Shown here: piece by piece, positions 24,723-35,190 of the stretch
Numbering within the stretch: position 1 is the stretch's first letter
Layout of the letters: the number at the start of each line of letters is the position of its first letter
Assembly (NCBI GenBank): GCA_017936665.1
Contig: JAGBFB010000036.1
Span: 1-41,051, forward strand
Source of the DNA: Spirochaetaceae bacterium
GTDB lineage: Bacteria; Spirochaetota; Spirochaetia; Treponematales; Treponemataceae
Reading direction: 5' to 3'
Length of the DNA stretch: 41,051 nucleotides
The notes under the pieces: generated by a model
Database searches by the model: none
Seen by the model: only the letters and a program-made list of their open reading frames with translations
Told to the model about the DNA's origin: nothing
Translations under genes and position numbers: made by a program

Positions 24723-25381
24723 TTATCGCTCCCATTAATACAAATTTTTCCATTCCAATCTAAATCACCAGAAAAGAAAGATGAACCTGAAACAATTACT
24801 TCCGCACCAGATTCAATTACTGATGATAAAGTTTTATTATTTACACCACCGTCAACAGATATTATATACCCAAAATCATTTTCTTGGCGAATTTTTTTTA
24901 ATTGATTTATCTTTTTTAAACATTCTGGAATAAGTTTTTGACCTCCATACCCAGGATTTACAGTCATAACTAAAACTAAATCCACATAAGGTAAAATTTC
25001 TTTTATAGTTTCTACAGAAGTTGAAGGTACTATACTAATTCCAGCTTTTATTCCAGATTCCTTTATCTTTTGAATTATTCTATGATGATGAACACTCGCT
25101 TCATAATGAAATGTTATGTAATCGGCACCAGAAGCAATAAAAGTGTCTATTTGATTTTCAGGATGTTCAATCATTAAATGCACATCGAAAGGTAATTTTG
25201 TACACTTTCTTATGGAGCTTACAACAGGTTGACCAAAAGAAATTTGAGGAACAAATATTCCATCCATAACATCAATATGAACAAAAGATGCCCCAGAGTC
25301 TTCAATTTTTTTTATATCTTGTGCTAAATTAGCAAAATCCGCAGATAATAACGACGGAGCTAAAACAGGAAAATCTAACAT
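24719..25381 (-). CDS. rpe: Ribulose-phosphate 3-epimerase
   Basis: Interconverts ribulose-5-phosphate and xylulose-5-phosphate in the pentose phosphate pathway. LAPSLLSADFANL, HIDVMDGIFVP, LVMTVNPGYGGQ, VDGGVNN and VSGSSFF are the complete TIM-barrel signature set. The family start is the ATG at 25381 (220 residues); extra upstream residues in the open frame are hydrophobic read-through. There is no Shine-Dalgarno site before this ATG. It heads the long minus-strand run and is divergent from the TPR-greA operon. Confidence 0.94.
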   Translation of the reverse strand: MLDFPVLAPSLLSADFANLAQDIKKIEDSGASFVHIDVMDGIFVPQISFGQPVVSSIRKCTKLPFDVHLMIEHPENQIDTFIASGADYITFHYEASVHHHRIIQKIKESGIKAGISIVPSTSVETIKEILPYVDLVLVMTVNPGYGGQKLIPECLKKINQLKKIRQENDFGYIISVDGGVNNKTLSSVIESGAEVIVSGSSFFSGDLDWNGKICINGSDK

Positions 25382-25458
25382 TATTATATAGTAACAAACA
25401 AGATGAATATTGTACAGTATAAATATAAAAAATATTTTTAAAAAACCACAAAATAAGT

Positions 25459-25487
25459 ATTGACTAAAACATAAAAACACTGTATAT
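25459..25487 (+). promoter_or_regulatory. Upstream promoter of the TPR-greA operon
   Basis: TTGACT (25459-25464), 17-bp spacer, TATATA (25482-25487). It would give a leader of roughly 70 bases. Confidence 0.55.
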
Positions 25488-25522
25488 ATATTGCCCTTTT
25501 TTACCTAAATTTTATAACTTAA

Positions 25523-25550
25523 TTGACTAAACCTTGTATTTCAGTATAAT
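25523..25550 (+). promoter_or_regulatory. Downstream promoter of the TPR-greA operon
   Basis: TTGACT (25523-25528), 16-bp spacer and a perfect TATAAT (25545-25550), 13 bases before the ATG at 25564. The predicted leader is only about seven bases, too short for a Shine-Dalgarno site. Confidence 0.7.
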
Positions 25551-25563
25551 AGTTTATGTAATT

Positions 25564-26496
25564 ATGAGTTCGCAGCCAGAAAATGAAATTAAAAGAGTTT
25601 ATGATTTACTCAAACAAGGTGATTATCAATCTGCAAAAGAAGTTTTAAGTGAAATTCTTGTAGATGACCTTGAAAACCCTGAAATTCTTTTTGGATTAAA
25701 GTGTACAGGTTTTTGGGAAAATAAATTAACTCAAATTTCAGAAATAACAAATTTATTTCCTAAGGGCGAACAACTAATTTCAGGCTGGAAAGAATTTTTA
25801 TACCTAATAGACAATGAAAAATCCAGATACGAACAATGTATTTACTCCATAAAAAAGGGTGTTTTTACACAAGTATTAGAAATTTTTCAGCGATTATTAC
25901 AAGAAAATACTTTCTCCAAAAAAGGTGCAATCGTTGGTCGAATAGGTTTATGTTATAAACAATTAGGAGATTACGATACAGCCTTACGTTTTCTAGGTGA
26001 AGCAAATTTGGAAAATCCTGAAAAGGCATCAATTTTAGCAGAAATGGCAGATTGTTATGCCTTATGTGGAGAAGAAAAAACCTCTAAAATATTGTTTAGA
26101 GAAGCATTTTTTATAAATCCACAAGATGTAGATATTTCTGTGTTAGAATCTGAACTTTTTTGCAGACTTTATTCTGAAGTAATAAGAACAGGCAAAAAAG
26201 ATGAGGTAGCAGCCGAATGGTTTCCTGTGGAAGGAGTTTTATTAGGAGTTCTGAATGTAAAAAGAGAACTTAGAGCTCTTGAAGTAGGAAAACTAAAACA
26301 AAACATCTATGCGCTAGAAACAGAATTAAAAAACGAAGGAGTTGACTCAGATTTGATAATTCCTCGACTAATAAACAACTATTTTAGACTAATTGACCAT
26401 TACACAACAGTAATGGAAGATAGAACTAAGATAAATGAAATTTTGTTAAAAATAAAATTGCTGAATGCAGACGTTTACGAAAGGTATACAGTTTAG
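25564..26496 (+). CDS. Cytoplasmic TPR protein upstream of greA
   Basis: 310 residues with no signal peptide. TPR-type helix pairs are visible (VYDLLKQGDYQSAKEVLSEIL, GRIGLCYKQLGDYDTALRFLGEAN, AEMADCYALCGEEKTSKILFREA), with a helical C-terminal part. I start at ATG 25564; the open frame extends ten codons upstream to a TTG but would run through the -10. It lies 33 bases before the greA fusion, whose N-terminal region is also helical, so the two may act together in transcription, but that is only context. Confidence 0.78.
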   Translation: MSSQPENEIKRVYDLLKQGDYQSAKEVLSEILVDDLENPEILFGLKCTGFWENKLTQISEITNLFPKGEQLISGWKEFLYLIDNEKSRYEQCIYSIKKGVFTQVLEIFQRLLQENTFSKKGAIVGRIGLCYKQLGDYDTALRFLGEANLENPEKASILAEMADCYALCGEEKTSKILFREAFFINPQDVDISVLESELFCRLYSEVIRTGKKDEVAAEWFPVEGVLLGVLNVKRELRALEVGKLKQNIYALETELKNEGVDSDLIIPRLINNYFRLIDHYTTVMEDRTKINEILLKIKLLNADVYERYTV

Positions 26497-26529
26497 TATT
26501 CAGTTATAAGATTTTATATAGGAGTTTTT

Positions 26530-29223
26530 ATGTCAGAAACATTGATTAAATCAGTACAGGAAATGTTAAATGAAGAAAAATGGACGAGAGCTACTATTTC
26601 AAACTATACAAAAAACAATTTAGTTGAACTTTCAGCAAAAGTTGAAGAAGCAGTAAATACTAATTGTGTAGATGAAGTGAAAGCTATTTGTGACGAACAC
26701 TTAGTACACACAAAAAACAGTATCATAGCTCTATATATTTCTGGAATGTTAGGGTTAAAGCAAAAAACCTTAGACAATTCTTCAATAAATACTCTAGTTA
26801 CAATTTTTCAAGACAATCACAAAACACCAATTGTTGTTTATCTTTGCGAAAGTATTCTTGCAGAAGACGAAGCAAATAAATTTGCATTAAGAACATTAGC
26901 TGAATGTTACAAAGAAGATAACAACGAAAAAATTTGGGACATATATGAAGCTATCGTAAAATTAGATTACGAAGAAGCTGATATTGCAAAAATTCTTGCA
27001 GAACATTTTGAAAGCGAAAATCAAACAGAAGAGGCAATAGATTATTACAAAAAAGCCCTTCTTAGATATGTCGCAAAAAAATCAGGAAACCAAATAAAAG
27101 AAGTTTGGTCTATTCTTGTTAAAATGATTCCAGAAGAAATTGACTTTTTCTATCTTGTTCAAAGAAAAATTGCTAAAACAATTAGCGAAGATAAAAGTGC
27201 ATTGTTAATGCAAGAACTTTATCTTTACTACAAAGATAAAGAGAAATGGGATACATCAATTGATATTCTAAAACTTTTACTAAACATTGATGAAAAAGAT
27301 TCTTGGGCAAGAAAAGAAATCGTAGACTGTTTTAGAGGAAAATATGCTTCTCATAGTCAACTTGAAGATTACATCAGAATTTCAAACTTAAACCAGGGTT
27401 GGCGAAACGTATTTGAAGCAATTTCAGATTTCGAAAAACACATTGCCTTTGATGCAAAAAACTTTGTTTTCCATCGTTCTTGGGGTGTTGGTATCATCAG
27501 AAAAGTTGAAAACGATAATATTTCTATCAACTTTGGTAAAAAATTTGGAATCAAAGAAATGTCATTAAAAATGGCTGTTGATGCTCTTCAACCTTTAGCA
27601 AAAGATCACATTTGGGTTTTAAAAGCAACTAAATCAAAAGAAGAACTTTCAAAACTTGTAAAAACAGATATTCAATGGGCATTAAAAGTTATCATCAAGA
27701 GTTTTGGAAACAACTGTGATTTCAAACGCATAAAACTAGAACTTGTACCAGCAATCTTATCAGCCAGTGAATGGACAAGTTGGAGTACAAAAGCAAGAAA
27801 AATCATTGAAACTGATTCTACTTTTGGTGTAAATCCTAACGATATTACAATGTATACAGTTAGAGAAAGAGCAATTTCTACAGAAGAAAAACTTGCAAAT
27901 GAATTTAAAGCTCAAAAGAACTTTTTTGCAAGAATTGACATATTAATGAAATTTGCAAAAGAAGCTGATACAGAATCAGACTTATTTGCAGATATGTTTA
28001 ATTACTTCACAGGATATTTAAGAGCATTCAGCGTTGTAAATGAACAAATTATGGCATCATTCTTAGTTGTTAGAAGAATCATGACAGAGCATCCTCATTT
28101 ATCACAACCACAACAATATACCTTTGCACAACTTTTTGAAGTAGTTGAAAATCCAAAAACAATGTATCAAGAATTAAAAGATACAAAAAATACTCACTTG
28201 AAAGAAGATTATCTAAAATGTATAAAAGACCTTCTTCCAAACTGGGCAGAAGTATATATCAATTTATTCCCAACTGTATTGCATAAAGAAATGATTGATA
28301 TCCTAGTAGCAGAAGGACACACAGAAGAAGTAAAAAAACTTGCTATCAATTCTTTTGAAAACTACAAAGATTACAGAGAAGCTGCTATTTTCTTCTTCAA
28401 AGAAGCACAGGATGAAGAATGGTTTAAAGAAACAAATATCTCTTATGAAAAACAACTTATTACAATGATTCATATTATTGATGTTACATTCAAAGAAATC
28501 GAAAATCATCGTGATTCTACTGAAAACAAAAAAATTAACAAGCAAATTCAAAACTTGTTATTCAAAGATGATACATTGTTAAATTACCTTCTCTCAAATG
28601 ATACAGAAACAATTACAAGACTTTATACCCTTGTTGATGACGTAAAAGATTTGGATCCAGTTATTAAAATGAGAATGAGAAACAAAATTCTTGAAAAAAA
28701 TCCAGATTTCAAATTCTACGGAACAGAAGAAAAAACTGTTACAGCAAAAGGTCTTATTGTTACAAACAAAATGTATGTTCTTAAACAACAACAACTTGAA
28801 CATATTATTTCTGTTGAAATTCCAGAAAATGCCAAAGAAATTGGTGAAGCTATTGCAATGGGAGACTTGCGAGAAAATGCAGAATACAAAGCTGCAAGAG
28901 AACGTCAGGCTCAACTTAATACAACAGCAACAAAACTTCAGGAAGAAATTGATAGAGCTCAAATTTTTGACCCTACAACTATTACAACAGCAAGAGTTTC
29001 TTTTGGTACTACTGTTACACTTAAAAATGACAAAACAAATGAGAACGAAGAATATACAATTCTTGGACCTTGGGAATCAGATCCAGATAACAAGATTATT
29101 TCTTATATGTCTCCATTTGGAAATGCAATTTTGAACAGTAAAGAAGGAGATTCTTTATCATTTAAAATTAATGAAAGAGATTTTGCTTATACTGTTGTTA
29201 AAATTAAAGCAGCTAATTTTTAA
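26530..29223 (+). CDS. greA: Long-form transcription elongation factor GreA (N-terminal helical fusion)
   Basis: GreA rescues backtracked RNA polymerase by stimulating transcript cleavage. Only the last ~160 of 897 residues (about 740-897) are GreA: the coiled coil with GDLRENAEYKAARERQ around 778, holding the acidic tip Asp and Glu, then the FKBP-like part (VTLKND, ILGPWESDPD, SPFGNAIL). Residues 1-300 are TPR-like helices. Residues about 312-360 (HRSWGVGIIRKV ... INFG) resemble small Tudor/CarD-type polymerase-binding domains. Similar ~900-residue GreA proteins are known in Borrelia and Treponema. AGGAG precedes ATG. Confidence 0.93.
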   Translation: MSETLIKSVQEMLNEEKWTRATISNYTKNNLVELSAKVEEAVNTNCVDEVKAICDEHLVHTKNSIIALYISGMLGLKQKTLDNSSINTLVTIFQDNHKTPIVVYLCESILAEDEANKFALRTLAECYKEDNNEKIWDIYEAIVKLDYEEADIAKILAEHFESENQTEEAIDYYKKALLRYVAKKSGNQIKEVWSILVKMIPEEIDFFYLVQRKIAKTISEDKSALLMQELYLYYKDKEKWDTSIDILKLLLNIDEKDSWARKEIVDCFRGKYASHSQLEDYIRISNLNQGWRNVFEAISDFEKHIAFDAKNFVFHRSWGVGIIRKVENDNISINFGKKFGIKEMSLKMAVDALQPLAKDHIWVLKATKSKEELSKLVKTDIQWALKVIIKSFGNNCDFKRIKLELVPAILSASEWTSWSTKARKIIETDSTFGVNPNDITMYTVRERAISTEEKLANEFKAQKNFFARIDILMKFAKEADTESDLFADMFNYFTGYLRAFSVVNEQIMASFLVVRRIMTEHPHLSQPQQYTFAQLFEVVENPKTMYQELKDTKNTHLKEDYLKCIKDLLPNWAEVYINLFPTVLHKEMIDILVAEGHTEEVKKLAINSFENYKDYREAAIFFFKEAQDEEWFKETNISYEKQLITMIHIIDVTFKEIENHRDSTENKKINKQIQNLLFKDDTLLNYLLSNDTETITRLYTLVDDVKDLDPVIKMRMRNKILEKNPDFKFYGTEEKTVTAKGLIVTNKMYVLKQQQLEHIISVEIPENAKEIGEAIAMGDLRENAEYKAARERQAQLNTTATKLQEEIDRAQIFDPTTITTARVSFGTTVTLKNDKTNENEEYTILGPWESDPDNKIISYMSPFGNAILNSKEGDSLSFKINERDFAYTVVKIKAANF

Positions 29224-29237
29224 TTAACAGTAAAAAA

Positions 29238-29317
29238 GGAGTTGTCTACAAAGTTTAAATTTATATTTTATCGTTGAAAAAAAACTTCAACGATAAAAAA
29301 AACTTTTAGACATCTCC
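29238..29317. terminator. Large hairpin after greA
   Basis: The inner arms TTTTATCGTTGAA (29266-29278) and TTCAACGATAAAA (29286-29298) are perfect with a 7-base loop. Outer arms GGAGttGTCTA (29238-29248) and TAGACaTCTCC (29307-29317) extend it, with nearby AAAGTTT/AAACTTT pairing as well. No T-run follows on the plus strand, so termination is likely but not certain. The right outer arm contains the -35 of the VWA promoter. Confidence 0.55.
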
Positions 29318-29335
29318 TAGATTTCATTATATAAT
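29307..29335 (+). promoter_or_regulatory. VWA gene promoter
   Basis: TAGACA (29307-29312, five of six consensus bases), 17-bp spacer and perfect TATAAT (29330-29335), inside the palindrome CATTATATAATG. The start is expected near 29342. Confidence 0.7.
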
Positions 29336-29349
29336 GTATTGAGAAAATT

Positions 29350-29383
29350 GCACTTTCAAAATTTATTCTAGGTTTGAAAGTGC
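29350..29383 (+). promoter_or_regulatory. 5' leader hairpin of the VWA gene
   Basis: GCACTTTCAAA (29350-29360) and TTTGAAAGTGC (29373-29383) form a perfect 11-bp stem around 12 bases. It lies near the predicted 5' end of the mRNA and 29 bases before the start codon. It could stabilise the transcript or bind a regulator. Confidence 0.6.
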
Positions 29384-29412
29384 CTTATTGTCTAAAAAGG
29401 GGAGCATGCAAA

Positions 29413-31509
29413 ATGAAAAAAAACATTTTGTTAATATTTTGTTTACTATTTTGTTTTCTAGCATTTGCCAACATTAACCAACCTTCAAGCAAAGCAGACG
29501 TGGTAATTCTTTTAGATAATTCTGGAACAATGTTACCATACTACGATGAAGTAAATACAAAAGTTTTAACAGAAATTTGTGATAACTTTGTTAGACTAGG
29601 GGATACTTTTCACCTTCTTTCTTTCAACGAAAAACCTGTAACAGAAATTTCACAACCTGTAAAAACAGAAGCAGATATTTACAAAATAATATCACGATTT
29701 AATTTACTCTACCCTCTTGGTCCTTACACTGACTTCCCAAGTGCCTTACAATATGCACAACAATACATTGCTTCTCTTGATGTATACAATCAAAAAGTGT
29801 TAATAATTATTTCTGACGGACTTTTTAATCCTGCATCAAATTCAACTTTTTATAACAAAACTCCAGAAGAAATTAACAGCGTAATAGATTCTACAATTTC
29901 AAAAATGAAATCAGAAGGAACTCATATTTATTATATAAAAGCTCCTTTCCCAGAAAATCTTAACTTAAAAAGTATCACAGACGAAAGTATTACAAACTTA
30001 GGTGATGAAACAGATACAACTGTTTATTTTGAATATGGAACTGCATTAGAAAATTCAGAGGAAGTTGAAACCTCTGCATTAGTTCCTGATGAAAACACAA
30101 CATATAACTCAGACAGTTTTATAGGTCCAATCCTATCAATGCCTGAAATTTCTACAAAAAAAGATTTTGGTAACAAAAAATTAAACTTTACATTACCAAT
30201 TACAATAAAAAACACCTCTGATGAAAAAATTAAATTAGAACTAACTCAAGTTTTAATTAACGATAAAAACGTTTTAGAAAAATCAGTATTTGTCAACATC
30301 AAAGCAAATAACTCAAAGAAAGTAAAAGCAAAAATTGAAATGCCAGAAGATACTCAACTTGGTCAACAACAAATTTTTGCAGAATGTGTTTTTGCTGACA
30401 ATGTTAGAACCAGACCTCAATATTTAGATTTCTTTGTAAACTTTAAATCAGGTACAAATATCTTTGCAAACTTTAAAAGTATTGGTTTTACAATTTTAAT
30501 TATTTTATTAATATTACTTGCAATTATTTTATTATTATTATTGCTTGTTTCAGTTTCAAAGAAACACAAAGAAGAGGAAGAACGTCAAGAAAAACTTAAT
30601 AAACAAAAAGCAGAAGATAAAACTATTTATAATGAAGCAAAAAATATCACAGAAAAGAAAAAAGATACAGAAAAAACAGGTATCGTAAGTGCAAAAGAAC
30701 AAAAAGATTCTAACACAACAATTACAAAGAAAACTTCTGCATCTTCAAAAGTTGTTGCAGACACAGCAAATTCTGATACATTAAACGGATATGGAAAGTC
30801 TTCTGGATTGACAGTTACAGGAGATGGAAGTTCAAACAGAATGGATTTAAATGCTTCAAAACAAAAAAATTCATTAACATTAGATGGTGCAGAAAAATAC
30901 AAAGATTCAAATTTTGCAGTAAAACTCGGAAATGCAGATAGTAAACCAACAAATATCGAAACTTCAGACGAAAAAACTGCTAATATTGGTAGCAACAAAA
31001 TGTCTATGCCTGCATTTAAGAAACCAGAAGGCTTACGATTACCAGTTCTTGGTTCAAAATCTAGTTCCAATAGTATCACTCCAGCAAGTTCAAGTGAATC
31101 AATTGAAGCAAAATCTGACAAAGATATTGTTCTTGAATTATATGTTGAAGGACAAAACAAAAATATTGGTAAGAGAAACATTCACACACTTTCACCTGGA
31201 AGCAGAAGAAGTGTTGGTGGTGGATTATCATCTTTCTCTATTTTCTTGGTACAAGTACCAGCATCAATTGCAGAAGTACGCTATGACGGTGATACTTGTT
31301 CTTTAGCTCTTTTACAACCTGAATATTTCCCAGAAGCAACTTCAAACATAATTGAAAATTGTATTAACAAAAAAATAAAAGTAAGATCTAACAAAGGATA
31401 CGAAATGAATATTACCATTAGACCTTATGAAGATCAAACTGACAAATTAAATAACTTGTTGTTATCAATTTTTGATGATTCACAAAAACAACGATATACA
31501 AAAAATTAA
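29413..31509 (+). CDS. VWA-domain membrane protein, spirochaete type
   Basis: 698 residues from ATG 29413, which has AGGGGAG upstream; an earlier in-frame ATG lies in the leader hairpin and is rejected. A signal peptide (1-19) is followed by an exported von Willebrand A domain with MIDAS DNSGT (35-39), YTDFPSAL and VLIIISDG, then a beta-rich segment. A transmembrane helix lies at about 357-381, then a charged low-complexity linker rich in Lys/Ser, and a C-terminal cytoplasmic domain of about 130 residues that I do not recognise. VWA domains bind protein ligands through a metal. It could signal or anchor across the inner membrane. A strong terminator follows. Confidence 0.83.
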   Translation: MKKNILLIFCLLFCFLAFANINQPSSKADVVILLDNSGTMLPYYDEVNTKVLTEICDNFVRLGDTFHLLSFNEKPVTEISQPVKTEADIYKIISRFNLLYPLGPYTDFPSALQYAQQYIASLDVYNQKVLIIISDGLFNPASNSTFYNKTPEEINSVIDSTISKMKSEGTHIYYIKAPFPENLNLKSITDESITNLGDETDTTVYFEYGTALENSEEVETSALVPDENTTYNSDSFIGPILSMPEISTKKDFGNKKLNFTLPITIKNTSDEKIKLELTQVLINDKNVLEKSVFVNIKANNSKKVKAKIEMPEDTQLGQQQIFAECVFADNVRTRPQYLDFFVNFKSGTNIFANFKSIGFTILIILLILLAIILLLLLLVSVSKKHKEEEERQEKLNKQKAEDKTIYNEAKNITEKKKDTEKTGIVSAKEQKDSNTTITKKTSASSKVVADTANSDTLNGYGKSSGLTVTGDGSSNRMDLNASKQKNSLTLDGAEKYKDSNFAVKLGNADSKPTNIETSDEKTANIGSNKMSMPAFKKPEGLRLPVLGSKSSSNSITPASSSESIEAKSDKDIVLELYVEGQNKNIGKRNIHTLSPGSRRSVGGGLSSFSIFLVQVPASIAEVRYDGDTCSLALLQPEYFPEATSNIIENCINKKIKVRSNKGYEMNITIRPYEDQTDKLNNLLLSIFDDSQKQRYTKN

Positions 31510-31533
31510 TTAAATTAATATTAACAAAAAATT

Positions 31534-31582
31534 AGCCATAGGACAAAATCACTTTTAAAGTGTTTTAATTCATCCTATGGCT
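31534..31582. terminator. Bidirectional terminator
   Basis: AGCCATAGGA (31534-31543) and TCCTATGGCT (31573-31582) form a perfect 10-bp stem, with CACTTT/AAAGTG nested inside. T-runs follow on both strands (plus: after 31582; minus: below 31534). It separates the convergent VWA and HEAT genes. Confidence 0.9.
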
Positions 31583-31613
31583 TTTTTATTTACAAATGGT
31601 AATCAAAAAAAAA

Positions 31614-32966
31614 TTATTTATTTATTTTTTCTAATACAAGTTTTGCTTTACTTTGATTAACACCAGCTTTTTTATCTTCTGAAATTTCTTGTACTTTAGG
31701 TATCAAAGAAGAATATTTATTTTTTGTCATAATATCTAAACCTGTACCTTTTGTAGCAACATCTTTGTGATTTAAAAATTCCAAGCACACAGATTCAAAC
31801 ATAGGCAACTCGTGTTTTGCAATTGCCTTACCGATTGCGTATCGTAAGTTTTTTAATTTATCATCTTTTAAAGATGTCAAAGCAACTTCGATAATTGCAT
31901 CATAAGAATCTAGTACTTTAAATTCTAAAACTGATTCAACTGCTTTTGCACGAGCAGTTTCATTTAATTTTTTATTTTTTATAATTGAATCAAGAAATTC
32001 AACAGATTCTTGCGTATTAATTTTAGCAATAGCATTATAGCATTCGTACACAATTTTTTTATCAGAGTCATTTTTTGCTCGATAAATTAAATAAGGCAAT
32101 GCAATTTCAATTTGTTTTTCTTTTACAATTTCAGCAGCTTTCAATCTTACACTAGCATGATTATCTTTTAAACCATCCAAAATAATAGGAACAACTTCTT
32201 CACTTACTAAATAAAAATTACTTAAACCTTGTATAACGGCAACTCTTAATCTAGGTTCTTGATGAGAAAATAAATCAACTAAAACAGGAATTATATCTTC
32301 ATTGCCCATTGAAGAAGCAGCTTCCAAAGCATAAACTCTAACAAAGGTATTTTCATCTTCATCTTCTGCAATTTCAACTAAATCGTCGTAAGTTTCAACA
32401 ACTTTTAACTGACCTAAGGCTCTCATTAAGGCTTGACGACGAGCAAGTGGTAAATCTTCATTTTCAAGACACTCAACTAAATATTTTGCTTCTTCTACCC
32501 CACCGATTTTTCCAACAGCATTCAAAGCAGAATCGTAAAAATCTTCAGAATCAGATTGTAAAATTTGTAATACATAAGGAGAAGCTTCTTTTATTTCCAA
32601 AGTAGAAACATATTGTAAAATCATAGAAACATAAGAAGGTTTTTCTTCGTAAGGATCCATCAAAATTTCTACACAAGAATCTTTTAATCTATCATCTTTT
32701 AATTCAGTAAAATATTTAATAATATTTTCTTTTACATTAACATTACGTGTTGTATTAAAAAGTTCAAAAATTTTATTTGAAAACATATCATCTTTTTCGG
32801 TGGTCAAAGTTGTAAGCAAAGAAATTACATCACTTTCCATTCCATACATGATTGTATCTTGGCGTTTTTGGATTTCGGATTCAGTTTTTTCTTCGTCAGA
32901 TTTTTCATCTGCAAAAACAAATAAAAAACAAAATAAAATCATTAAACTACAAAAAATCTTTTTCAT
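31614..32966 (-). CDS. Exported HEAT-repeat protein
   Basis: 450 residues with a signal peptide (cleavage expected after FVFA, residue 19) and then a run of about ten HEAT-type repeats (for example ALNAVGKIGGVEEAKYLVECL, RVAVIQGLSNFYLVSEEVVPIIL, SVRLKAAEIVKEKQIEIALPYL). HEAT solenoids bind proteins; the periplasmic partner is unknown. GAGG precedes ATG. It is the last gene of the rpsO-to-HEAT run, 18 bases after tgt. Confidence 0.85.
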   Translation of the reverse strand: MKKIFCSLMILFCFLFVFADEKSDEEKTESEIQKRQDTIMYGMESDVISLLTTLTTEKDDMFSNKIFELFNTTRNVNVKENIIKYFTELKDDRLKDSCVEILMDPYEEKPSYVSMILQYVSTLEIKEASPYVLQILQSDSEDFYDSALNAVGKIGGVEEAKYLVECLENEDLPLARRQALMRALGQLKVVETYDDLVEIAEDEDENTFVRVYALEAASSMGNEDIIPVLVDLFSHQEPRLRVAVIQGLSNFYLVSEEVVPIILDGLKDNHASVRLKAAEIVKEKQIEIALPYLIYRAKNDSDKKIVYECYNAIAKINTQESVEFLDSIIKNKKLNETARAKAVESVLEFKVLDSYDAIIEVALTSLKDDKLKNLRYAIGKAIAKHELPMFESVCLEFLNHKDVATKGTGLDIMTKNKYSSLIPKVQEISEDKKAGVNQSKAKLVLEKINK

Positions 32967-32984
32967 AACACAACCTCACAAAAA

Positions 32985-34124
<1,140 letters not shown>

Positions 34125-35189
34125 CTATGTCCTTGCAAATTTTAATAAAACAATACTTAAAACAACAAATATTATAACAGGAAACCAAGCTCCAATAACA
34201 GGGGAAACATAACCAAATTGAGCAAGCAGCATCGTTACCATTTGCATAACATAAAATGCAACTGCCGCAGATAAAGAAAAAACTAAACTCATAAGTAAAA
34301 CATTTTTTCGAGTTTTACCAGAAAGTCCGATAGAAAGAAAAACAACAATAAAGACTACAAACGGAAAAGAAAATTTCTTGTAATATTCAGAAAGTTCTTC
34401 GTTATAGTCCACACCAATTCGTTTTAGATGAGCAATATATTCTTTTGCATCATTTATATTTACGGTTGTAACATCAGTTACATTGCGCTGAAAAGTTTCA
34501 GGTCCTTCATCAATAAAAGCATAGGACATATCATAAATCTGAATTAAATTTCCATTTTCTAATTTATAAATTTTTACTCCAAATAAATTCCAAATATCAT
34601 TTGACCACAAAGCAGAATCGGCTCTAACAATATAATCTAAAGAATAATCATCTTTGCGTTGTACAATATAAATTCCGTGTAATCTTTTATTTGAATCATC
34701 ATAATATTCTGCTTTGTAAACACGCATTCCTTCTTTTCCAAGAACCACGATTCTATCATTATTTTTTGATGTACTTGTATTTAATAAGTCTGCTTGTAAT
34801 TCATTTTTTTGTTTTAAAGTTGGAACTACAATTTTATCTTCAAAAAATAAAAATCCTATAGAAAGAAAAAATGAAATTATCAATAAAGGTAAAGTAAATT
34901 TAAAAAGAGAAACCCCAGAAGCAAAAATTGAAGTTAATTCGTTTTTAGCATACAAATCACTTAATGTATATGAAGTTGCAAACAAAATTGCCATTGGAAT
35001 TGAAAATGACATAGCTTTAGGAATATACAAAAATTCAACTCTAAAAATATCCATCGGAGGAATTTGTTGAGTAATATAATTCCAAAGATTCATAAACAAA
35101 TCTATCATTACAAGAATGAACGAAAAGAAAAAAAGCGAACCTAAAAAAATTGGAATAAATTTTTTCAAAAGATATTTTACAAACGTCAT
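34125..35189 (-). CDS. lptG: LptF/LptG family permease (second of pair, probably LptG)
   Basis: A YjgP/YjgQ-type permease of 354 residues: three N-terminal membrane helices, a beta-jellyroll periplasmic domain (about 120-270, EGMRVYKAEYYDDSNKRLHGIYIVQR), and three C-terminal helices. LptF and LptG with LptB form the ABC exporter that extracts lipid from the inner membrane. Many treponemes lack typical LPS, so the cargo may be another glycolipid or lipid. The start is one base after the lptF stop. The F/G naming rests on gene order. Confidence 0.85.
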   Translation of the reverse strand: MTFVKYLLKKFIPIFLGSLFFFSFILVMIDLFMNLWNYITQQIPPMDIFRVEFLYIPKAMSFSIPMAILFATSYTLSDLYAKNELTSIFASGVSLFKFTLPLLIISFFLSIGFLFFEDKIVVPTLKQKNELQADLLNTSTSKNNDRIVVLGKEGMRVYKAEYYDDSNKRLHGIYIVQRKDDYSLDYIVRADSALWSNDIWNLFGVKIYKLENGNLIQIYDMSYAFIDEGPETFQRNVTDVTTVNINDAKEYIAHLKRIGVDYNEELSEYYKKFSFPFVVFIVVFLSIGLSGKTRKNVLLMSLVFSLSAAVAFYVMQMVTMLLAQFGYVSPVIGAWFPVIIFVVLSIVLLKFART

Positions 35190-35190
35190 T

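Noticed and set aside
25382-25395. TATAAT one base before the rpe ATG as a leaderless promoter
   Set aside because: The expected start would fall inside the gene, and no -35 is visible at the right distance.
28594-29134. Overlapping frames on both strands within the greA region
   Set aside because: They are out-of-frame shadows of the well-conserved GreA domain.
30627-31181. 184-codon frame on the minus strand inside the VWA gene
   Set aside because: Antisense shadow of the Ser/Lys-rich linker; no ribosome site or domain.
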